Shown: positions 12,968-20,896 of the stretch, one piece after another
Numbering within the stretch: position 1 is the first letter of the stretch
Layout of the letters: each line of letters starts with the position of its first letter
Source of the DNA: Aphrophora alni
Lineage: Eukaryota; Arthropoda; Insecta; Hemiptera; Aphrophoridae
Assembly: GCA_963513935.1 (NCBI GenBank)
Contig: OY740768.1
Location: 48,196,089-48,260,088, forward strand
Direction: 5' to 3'
Length of the DNA: 64,000 nt
The notes under the pieces: model-generated
Seen by the model: only the letters and a program-made list of their open reading frames with translations
Database searches by the model: none
Told to the model about the DNA's origin: nothing
Made by a program: the position numbers and the translations under genes

Positions 12968-12973
12968 TATTCC
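12968..12973. repeat. Target-site duplication, left copy (TATTCC)
   Basis: TATTCC directly abuts the outermost base of the left arm of the giant inverted repeat. The same hexamer, in the same orientation, abuts the right arm at 24122-24127. The match could be read as 7 bp (TTATTCC) if the last T of the right arm is counted, but 6 bp gives symmetric ends (AGTAGAG…CTCTACT). Confidence 0.8.
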
Positions 12974-13013
12974 AGTAGAGATTGGGATACTTGGGATCCA
13001 ACATGGCGGCTGA

Positions 13014-13612
13014 TGATGGTGGGGGTACCCCCACCCCTCCCCCCAACCCTCCCCCCTCCCCCTTTGCCCCTCCCCCTTTGCCCCTTCCCTGTAGGCCCCC
13101 CCCCTTTGCCCCTCCCCCTTGCCCCACCCCTCCCCCCTTCCCTTGCCCCTCCCCCATTTGCCCCTCCCCCTTGCCCCTCCCCTTTAGGCCCCTTCCCCCA
13201 TTGGTCCCCCCACCCCTCCCCCCTTTGCCCCTTCCCTGTAGGCCCCTCCCCCTTGCCCCTCCCCTTTAGGCCCATCCCCCATTGGTCCCCCCACCCCTCC
13301 CCCCTTTGCCCCTTCCCTGTAGGCCCCTCCCCCTTGCCCCTCCCCTTTAGGCCCCTTCCCCCATTGGTCCCCCCACCCCTCCCCCCTTTGCCCCTTCCCT
13401 GTAGGCCCCTCCCCCTTGCCCCTCCCCTTTAGGCCCCTTCCCCCATTGGTCCCCCCACCCCTCCCCCTGCCCCTCCCCTGTAGGCCCCTCCCCCTTAGGC
13501 CCCTTTCCCTTCCCCCATTGGTCCCCCACCTCCTCCCACCCCTCCCCATGCCCCTCCCCTGTACGCCCCTCCCCTTTAGGCCCCTTCCCTTCCCCCATTG
13601 GTCCCCCCACCT
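13014..13612 (+). repeat. GC-rich ~82-bp minisatellite, left copy
   Basis: C-rich on the plus strand (runs of C4-C9 split by TTTG, TTG, TGTAGG and TTTAGG). The marker ATTGGTCCCC recurs at 13200, 13281, 13363, 13445, 13516 and 13597, giving periods of 81, 82, 82, 71 and 81 bp. The outer part (13014-13195) is more irregular. The minus strand has many adjacent G4-G6 runs and could form G-quadruplexes. Proline- or glycine-rich open frames of 66-161 codons here are composition artefacts. It stands out sharply from the AT-rich surroundings. Confidence 0.9.
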
Positions 13613-13681
13613 GTGACGTATTGTTGTCGAGACACACACAAGACGCCATACACACATGACGTCATACACTTAACTTTTTTA

Positions 13682-13751
13682 ATACCGGTGGGATTCGAAC
13701 CTGTGAAGTTTGGATTTGAAGGCGGACACGCTACCGACTGAGCTATCGTGC
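13682..13751 (-). pseudogene. tRNA-like sequence (pol III box A and box B), left copy
   Basis: On the minus strand it has box A TAGCTCAGTCGG and box B GGTTCGAATCC, 32 nt apart, as in a tRNA. The T-stem pairs poorly (only the two loop-proximal G-C pairs) and the D-stem is mismatched, so it is not a working tRNA. It is best read as a tRNA-derived SINE head or an internal pol III promoter. It sits between the GC-rich minisatellite and the AT-rich satellite, and reads outward, towards the end of the arm. Confidence 0.65.
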
Positions 13752-14123
13752 ATAGTATTACAAGTCGGATAATTAACGCAGTATATAAGCCGCCATGTTG
13801 TAACCGCAATAATGTGTTATATATATATATATAATGTGTTAAGATAGTTAACCTAACCTATAAGTGTCCTACTTTTGCCCATCCACAGCCTATCAGCTGT
13901 TACAATAATGTGTTATATAAGTATATAATGTGTTAAGATAGTTAACCTAAAGTTTCCCACCTTTGCCCATCCACAGCCAATCAGCTGTTACAATAATGTG
14001 TTATATATTTATATAATGTGTTAAGATAGTTAACCTAACCCCATAGTATTACAAGTCGGATAATTAACGCAGTGCCGCCATGTTGTAACCGAACGCCAGA
14101 ACATTTCGTAGAAGTTCGGACAC

Positions 14124-14197
14124 GAACCCCTTACCGTAAGACTTACCGAGTTTTTCGCGACCGCGAAAAACTCGCGTACGTCTTACGGTATGGGTTC
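14124..14197 (+). repeat. 74-bp near-perfect hairpin, left copy
   Basis: The core CGAGTTTTTCGCG pairs with CGCGAAAAACTCG across an AC loop. Further out, TACCGTAAGAC pairs with GTCTTACGGTA, and GAACCC with GGGTTC, with small bulges. It contains several CpG sites, unusual against the AT-rich satellite. A strong candidate for cruciform extrusion nested inside the larger palindrome. Confidence 0.8.
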
Positions 14198-15660
14198 TGA
14201 GTCGTACCTCTAGGTTACTCTGACAACAAATAGTAGTGTCCAAATTTAATGTGCTTGTGTTAACCTAACCTATAAGTTTCCTACTTTTGCCTACCACAGC
14301 CTATCAGCTGTTACAATAATGTGTTATATATATAATGTGTTATATATTTATATAATGTGTTAAGATAGTTAACCTAAAGTTTCCTACCTTTGCCCATCCA
14401 CAGCCAATCAGCTGGTACAATTAATGTGTTATATATATATATAATGTGTTATATATATTTATATAATGCGTTATATAATGTGTTAAGATAGTTAACCTAA
14501 CCTATAAGTTTCCTACTTTTACCCATCCACAACAGCCAATCAGCTGTTACAATAATGTGTTATATATATATATATATAATGTGTTATACATTTATATAAT
14601 GTGTTGAGATAGTTAACCTAACCTATAAGTTTCCTACTTTTGCCTATGTTCACCACAGCCTACTTGAATCAGCTGGTACAATTAATGTGTTATATATTTA
14701 TATAATGTGTTAAATATGTATATAATGTGTTAAGATAGTTAACCTAACCTATAAGTTTCCCACTTTTGCCTATGTTCACCACAGCCTACTTGTAACAGCT
14801 GGTACAATAATGTGTTATATATATATGTAATGTGTTATATATTTATATAATGTGTTATATATGTATATAATGTGTTAAGATAGTTAATCTAACCTATGTA
14901 TGAAAAGTTTTTACCTATGTTCACCACAGCCTACTTGTAACAGTTGGTACAATTAATGTGTTATATATTTATATAATGTGTTATATATGTATATAATGTG
15001 TTAAGATAGTTAACCTAACCTATAAGTTTCCTACTATTGCCTATGTTCACCACAGCCTACTTGTAACAGCTGGTACAATAATGTGTTATATATTTATATA
15101 ATGTGTTATATATGTATATAATGTGTTAAGATAGTTAATCCAACCTATGTATGAAAAGTTTTTACCTATGTTCACCACAGCCTACTTGTAACAGTTGGTA
15201 CAATCAATGTGTATTTATATAATGTGTTATATAATGTGTTGAGATAGTTAACCTAACCTATAAGTTTCCTACTTTTGCCTATGTTCACCACAGCCTACTT
15301 GAATCAGCTGGTACAATTAATGTGTTATATATTTATATAATGTGTTATATATGTATATAATGTGTTAAGATAGTTAACCTAACCTATAAGTTTCCCACTT
15401 TTGCCTATGTTCACCACAGCCTACTTGTAACAGCTGGTACAATAATGTGTTATATATATATATGTAATGTGTTATATATTTATATAATGTGTTATATAGT
15501 TATATAATGTGTTAAGATAGTTAACCTAACCTAAAGTTTCCTACTTTTGCCTATGTTTACCACAAGTTTCCTACTTTTGAACATCCACAGCCAATCAGCT
15601 GTTACAATAATGTGTTATATATTTATATAATGTGTTATATAATGTGTTAAGATAGTTAAC

Positions 15661-16195
15661 CTATTAGAGTTTCCTACTTTTGCCCACCACGGCCTAGGTA
15701 CATTTAATGTGTATAATGTGTTAAACGTAGTTTCCTCCGTTGTCTACCAGGGTGTAGCACATGTGTTTAAGTATCGTGTTAAAATATTGTTAACCTAGAC
15801 TTAATTCCTACTTTTGCCTATTAACCTAACCTATAAGCGTCCTACTTTTACCCATCCACAGCCAATCAGCTGTTACAATAATGTGTTATTATATAATGTG
15901 TTAAGATAGTTAACCTAAAGTTTCCTACCTTTGCTCATCCACAGCCAATCAGCTGGTCAATTAATGTGTTATATATATATAATGTGTTATATATTTATAT
16001 AATGTGTTAAGATAGTTAACCTAAAGTGTCCTACTTTTACCCATCCACAGCCAATCAGCTGTTACAATAATGTGTTATATATATATATATATATATATAT
16101 AATGTGTTATATAGTTATATAATGTGTTAAGATAGTTAACCTATAAGTGTCCTACTTTTACCAATCCACAGCCTATAAGCTGTTACAATAATGTG

Positions 16196-16231
<36 letters not shown>

Positions 16232-16708
16232 TGTTATATATTTATATAATGTGTTAAGATAGTTAACCTAACCTATAAGTGTCCTACTTTTACCCATCCA
16301 CAGCCTATCAGCTGTTACAATAATGTGTTATATAATTATATAATGTGTTAAGATAGTTAACCTAACCTATAAGTTTCCTACTTTTGCCCATCCACAGCCA
16401 ATCAGCTGGTACAATTATTGTGTTATATATTTTATATAATGTGTTAAGATATAATGTGTTAAGATAGTTAACCTAACCTATAAGTTTCCTACATTTGCCC
16501 ATCCACAGCCTATCAGCTGGTACAATTAATGTGTTATATATAATGTGTTAAGATAGTTAACCTAACCTATAAGTTTCCTACTTTTGCCCATCCACAGCCA
16601 ATCAGCTGTTACAATAATGTGTTATATATATATAATGTGTTATATATATATAATGTGTTATATATTTATATAATGTGTTATATAATGTGTTAAGATAGTT
16701 AACCTAAC
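15661..16708 (+). repeat. ~1,048-bp higher-order repeat unit, left copy
   Basis: A block starting TTAGAGTTTCCTACTTTTGC…ACCACGGCCTAGGTACATTT, followed by TTTCCTCCGTTGTCTACC and a GTAGCACATG stretch, begins near 15664 and recurs near 16711. The same internal marker (TTAAACGTAG) lies at 15721 and 16769, so the period is 1,048 bp. Only one full unit and the start of a second are present, before the open-frame segment. Confidence 0.65.
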
Positions 16709-16918
16709 CTATTAGAGTTTCCTACTTTTGCCCACCACGGCCTAGGTACATTTAATGTGTATAATCTGTTAAACGTAGTTTCCTCCGTTGTCTACCAGGG
16801 TGTAGCACATGTTTTTATGTATCGTGTTAAAATATTGATAACCTAGACTTAATTCCTACTTTTGCCTAAACCTATGCTTACCACAGTCCAAACGGGTGTT
16901 AGTCCGGCCACTATTTAA

Positions 16919-17278
16919 CCGAACCGAAATTACCAATCGATTTACCAACCAAATCCAGCCGATTTACCAACCAAGATCAACCGATTTACCAACCGAAATA
17001 TACTTTTACCAACCGATTTACCAACCACAATATACTTTTACCAACCGATTTACCAACCAAAACCAACCGACATTGCAAAGAAATTTAAAAATCCCATTGC
17101 AATCCCCTACAAGGTAGAGTTAGCGGATGTTGAGTTGGCTACTCTACAGGAAAAAATGCCCGAAATACTATTGGAGCTGCAAACCCACGACTTCTACCTT
17201 ATGGATTTGGACATTACACAAGATTTTGTGGGGATCTTTAACAAGCGAGAGATGTGTGAGCATTTAGTACGTCATTAA
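16919..17278 (+). CDS. 119-codon open frame of unknown family, left copy
   Basis: Open from just after TAA at 16916 to the stop at 17276, with no ATG in the first 80 codons, so a fragment or a spliced exon. The first ~50 codons are translated minisatellite (repeated YQPIYQP / TDLPT motifs). From about 17072 it becomes ordinary protein: IAKKFKNPIAIPYKVELADV, then a Leu/Glu-rich helix, then FYLMDLDITQDFVGIFNKRE and a short end. The DLDITQDF-x4-FNK block reads like a conserved motif. I do not recognise the family with confidence. A (TAAA)n run follows the stop. An identical copy lies in the other arm. It may be the degraded end of a gene from the autonomous parent of the foldback element. Confidence 0.45.
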   Translation, partial: PNRNYQSIYQPNPADLPTKINRFTNRNILLPTDLPTTIYFYQPIYQPKPTDIAKKFKNPIAIPYKVELADVELATLQEKMPEILLELQTHDFYLMDLDITQDFVGIFNKREMCEHLVRH

Positions 17279-17556
17279 AAATAAATAAATAAATAAATGT
17301 TTTAAAATAATATTCTTTGTAATTTGTTACCTCCATTCCACCAAAACTCTTTTTAGTAGAGAGATAGATATTTGATGTGACCTTGGAATTGTAGCCGAAA
17401 ACGACACGACCCCCCAATCCCCATTTTTCCTTTTTAAATATATAACGTCGTAACGTTTGTTAGGAACCGATTTACCAAACCGTAGATAAAATTACCAAGA
17501 TTTGGTTGGTAAATTGGTTGCAAAAAGTATATTTTGGTTGGTAAATCGGTTGGTAT
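16931..17556 (+). repeat. Nested inverted repeats around the open frame, left copy
   Basis: Units of CCAACCGATTTACCAACC (about five, some spaced by ATATACTTTT) occupy 16931-17071. The reverse complement, TTGGTTGGTAAATCGGTTGG with AAAAAGTATATTTT, occupies about 17463-17556. The ~390 bp between them hold the non-repetitive half of the open frame. This gives a small palindromic module inside each arm of the large one and may mark an older, independent insertion. Confidence 0.75.
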
Positions 17557-18515
17557 TGGTTAGGTTAGGTTAGGTTAGGTCTGGTTAGGATAGGTTAGGA
17601 TAGGTTAGGTTAGGTTAGGTCTGGTTAGGATAGGTTAGGTTATGTAAGGTTAGGTTAGGATAGGATAGGTTAGGTTAGGTTAGGTTAGGATAGGTTAGGT
17701 TAGGTTAGGATAGGTTATGTTAGGTGAGGTTAGGTTAGGTTAGGATAGGTTAGGTTAGGTTAGGTTTTTAGGAGAATGGTTGTTAGGTTAAGTTAGGATA
17801 GGATAGGTTAGTTTAGGTTAGGTTAGGATAGGTTAGGTTAGGTTAGGTCTGGTTAGGATAGGTTAGGTTATGTTAGGTTAGGTTAGGATAGGATAGGTTA
17901 GGTTAGGTTAGGATAGGTTAGGTTAGGATAGGTTATGTTAGGTGAGGTTAGGTTAGGTTAGGATAGGTTAGGTTAGGTTAGGTCTGGTTAGGATAGGTTA
18001 GGATAGGTTAGGTTAGGTTAGGATAGATTAGGTTATGTTAGGTTAGGTTAGGTTAGGTTAGGTTAGATTAGGATAGGTTAGGTTAGGTTAGGATAGGTTA
18101 TGTTAGGTGAGGTTAGGTTAGATTAGGATAGGTTAGGTTAGGTTAGGTTAGGTTTTTAGGAGAATGGTTGTTAGGTTAGGTTAGGATAGGATAGGTTATG
18201 TTAGGTTAGGTTAGGATAGGTTAGGTTAGGTTAGGTTAGGATAGGTTATGTTAGGTTAGGTTAGGTTAGGTTAGGATAGGTTAGGTTAGGTTAGGTTAGG
18301 TTTTTAGGAGAATGGTTGTTAGGTTAGGTTAGGATAGGATAGGATAGGTTAGGTTAGGTTAGGTTAGGTTAGGTTAGGATAGGTTAGGTTAGGTTAGGTT
18401 AGGTTAGGATAGGTTAGGTTAGGTTAGGTTAGGTTAGGTTAGGATAGGTTATGTTAGGTTAGGTTAGGTTAGGTTAGGATAGGTTAGGTTAGGTTAGGTT
18501 AGGTTTTTAGGAGAA
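17557..18515 (+). repeat. Degenerate TTAGG (insect telomere-type) array, left copy
   Basis: About 0.96 kb of 5-bp units, mostly TTAGG, mixed with ATAGG (giving GGATAGG), CTGG and TATG variants. A non-telomeric block, TTTTTAGGAGAATGGTTGTT, is interspersed at 17765, 18153 and 18301, and in part at 18504. The G-rich strand runs 5' to 3' towards the centre of the palindrome. TTAGG is the ancestral arthropod telomere unit. The many variants and interspersed blocks argue against a freshly added telomerase product. Confidence 0.9.
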
Positions 18516-18530
18516 TGGTTGCCACACGCC

Positions 18531-18563
18531 CGGGAGATGGTAGGGATGGGGTGGAGGTTGGTA
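18531..18563. other. Central spacer of the giant palindrome (33 bp)
   Basis: A G-rich unpaired loop (begins CGGGAGATGGTAGGGATGGG). It is the only stretch of the element without a mirror copy. It contains several GGG/GG runs and could itself form a G-rich structure in a hairpin loop. Confidence 0.85.
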
Positions 18564-18578
18564 GGCGTGTGGCAACCA

Positions 18579-19537
18579 ATCTCCTAAAAACCTAACCTAA
18601 CCTAACCTAACCTATCCTAACCTAACCTAACCTAACCTAACATAACCTATCCTAACCTAACCTAACCTAACCTAACCTAACCTATCCTAACCTAACCTAA
18701 CCTAACCTAACCTATCCTAACCTAACCTAACCTAACCTAACCTAACCTATCCTATCCTATCCTAACCTAACCTAACAACCATTCTCCTAAAAACCTAACC
18801 TAACCTAACCTAACCTATCCTAACCTAACCTAACCTAACCTAACATAACCTATCCTAACCTAACCTAACCTAACCTATCCTAACCTAACCTAACATAACC
18901 TATCCTATCCTAACCTAACCTAACAACCATTCTCCTAAAAACCTAACCTAACCTAACCTAACCTATCCTAATCTAACCTAACCTCACCTAACATAACCTA
19001 TCCTAACCTAACCTAACCTATCCTAATCTAACCTAACCTAACCTAACCTAACCTAACATAACCTAATCTATCCTAACCTAACCTAACCTATCCTAACCTA
19101 TCCTAACCAGACCTAACCTAACCTAACCTATCCTAACCTAACCTAACCTCACCTAACATAACCTATCCTAACCTAACCTATCCTAACCTAACCTAACCTA
19201 TCCTATCCTAACCTAACCTAACATAACCTAACCTATCCTAACCAGACCTAACCTAACCTAACCTATCCTAACCTAACCTAAACTAACCTATCCTATCCTA
19301 ACTTAACCTAACAACCATTCTCCTAAAAACCTAACCTAACCTAACCTATCCTAACCTAACCTAACCTCACCTAACATAACCTATCCTAACCTAACCTAAC
19401 CTATCCTAACCTAACCTAACCTAACCTATCCTATCCTAACCTAACCTTACATAACCTAACCTATCCTAACCAGACCTAACCTAACCTAACCTATCCTAAC
19501 CTATCCTAACCAGACCTAACCTAACCTAACCTAACCA
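18579..19537 (-). repeat. Degenerate CCTAA array (TTAGG on minus), right copy
   Basis: Mirror of the left TTAGG array, with the same variant units and the complementary interspersed block at about 18774, 18922 and 19310. Together the two arrays give a 5'-(TTAGG)n-spacer-(CCTAA)n-3' arrangement. Confidence 0.9.
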
Positions 19538-20163
19538 ATACCAACCGATTTACCAACCAAAATATACTTTTTGCAACCAATTTACCAACCAAATCTTGGT
19601 AATTTTATCTACGGTTTGGTAAATCGGTTCCTAACAAACGTTACGACGTTATATATTTAAAAAGGAAAAATGGGGATTGGGGGGTCGTGTCGTTTTCGGC
19701 TACAATTCCAAGGTCACATCAAATATCTATCTCTCTACTAAAAAGAGTTTTGGTGGAATGGAGGTAACAAATTACAAAGAATATTATTTTAAAACATTTA
19801 TTTATTTATTTATTTTTAATGACGTACTAAATGCTCACACATCTCTCGCTTGTTAAAGATCCCCACAAAATCTTGTGTAATGTCCAAATCCATAAGGTAG
19901 AAGTCGTGGGTTTGCAGCTCCAATAGTATTTCGGGCATTTTTTCCTGTAGAGTAGCCAACTCAACATCCGCTAACTCTACCTTGTAGGGGATTGCAATGG
20001 GATTTTTAAATTTCTTTGCAATGTCGGTTGGTTTTGGTTGGTAAATCGGTTGGTAAAAGTATATTGTGGTTGGTAAATCGGTTGGTAAAAGTATATTTCG
20101 GTTGGTAAATCGGTTGATCTTGGTTGGTAAATCGGCTGGATTTGGTTGGTAAATCGATTGGTA
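19538..20163 (-). repeat. Nested inverted repeats around the open frame, right copy
   Basis: Mirror copy of the CCAACCGATTTACCAACC module, enclosing the minus-strand copy of the open frame. Confidence 0.75.
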
Positions 20164-20175
20164 ATTTCGGTTCGG
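19816..20175 (-). CDS. 119-codon open frame of unknown family, right copy
   Basis: Identical to the left-arm copy on the opposite strand: a repeat-derived N-terminal half, then the segment with DLDITQDF and FNKRE. It has no proper initiator and ends at the same stop followed by (TTTA)n. Because both copies read inward, towards the central telomere-like arrays, they are convergent. Two identical open frames in otherwise degenerate DNA reflect the shared recent history of the arms and need not mean selection. Confidence 0.45.
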   Translation of the reverse strand, partial: PNRNYQSIYQPNPADLPTKINRFTNRNILLPTDLPTTIYFYQPIYQPKPTDIAKKFKNPIAIPYKVELADVELATLQEKMPEILLELQTHDFYLMDLDITQDFVGIFNKREMCEHLVRH

Positions 20176-20213
20176 TTAAATAGTGGCCGGACTAACACCC
20201 GTTTGGACTGTGG

Positions 20214-20864
20214 TAAGCATAGGTTTAGGCAAAAGTAGGAATTAAGTCTAGGTTATCAATATTTTAACACGATACATAAAAACATGTGCTACACCCTGGT
20301 AGACAACGGAGGAAACTACGTTTAACAGATTATACACATTAAATGTACCTAGGCCGTGGTGGGCAAAAGTAGGAAACTCTAATAGGTTAGGTTAACTATC
20401 TTAACACATTATATAACACATTATATAAATATATAACACATTATATATATATATAACACATTATATATATATAACACATTATTGTAACAGCTGATTGGCT
20501 GTGGATGGGCAAAAGTAGGAAACTTATAGGTTAGGTTAACTATCTTAACACATTATATATAACACATTAATTGTACCAGCTGATAGGCTGTGGATGGGCA
20601 AATGTAGGAAACTTATAGGTTAGGTTAACTATCTTAACACATTATATCTTAACACATTATATAAAATATATAACACAATAATTGTACCAGCTGATTGGCT
20701 GTGGATGGGCAAAAGTAGGAAACTTATAGGTTAGGTTAACTATCTTAACACATTATATAATTATATAACACATTATTGTAACAGCTGATAGGCTGTGGAT
20801 GGGTAAAAGTAGGACACTTATAGGTTAGGTTAACTATCTTAACACATTATATAAATATATAACA

Positions 20865-20896
<32 letters not shown>

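Larger units (their letters stand above)
13806..16880 (+). repeat. AT-rich satellite array, left copy
   Basis: About 3 kb of degenerate tandem units, mostly 90-170 bp. The recurrent order is AATGTGTTATATATATATAA, then GTTAAGATAGTTAACCTAAC, TATAAGTTTCCTACTTTTGC, then either CCCATCCACAGCCAATCAGC or a variant with ACCACAGCCTACTTGTAAC, closing with CAGCTGTTACAAT or CAGCTGGTACAAT. Each unit carries the E-box-like palindrome CAGCTG. The array is interrupted at 14042-14240 by a non-satellite insert that includes a hairpin. Confidence 0.9.
12974..18530 (+). repeat. Left arm of giant inverted repeat (5,557 bp)
   Basis: Order from the outside in: terminal AGTAGAGATTGGGATACTT; GC-rich minisatellite; tRNA-like segment (minus strand); AT-rich satellite; 119-codon open frame; TTAGG-type array; then GCCACACGCC at the inner edge (18521-18530), whose complement GGCGTGTGGC opens the right arm. 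Confidence 0.9.

Noticed and set aside
12948..13669. Several long proline-rich and glycine-rich open frames (66-161 codons), mirrored at 23425-24248
   Set aside because: They arise because the C/G-rich minisatellite lacks stop codons in several frames on both strands; overlapping frames exist simultaneously and none has a domain.
13682..13751. A functional tRNA gene
   Set aside because: Box A and box B are good, but the T- and D-stems do not pair and the acceptor ends are not complementary. It is called tRNA-like only.
13806..16880. CRISPR array
   Set aside because: The tandem units are contiguous and degenerate with no unique spacers, in an arthropod-type genome.
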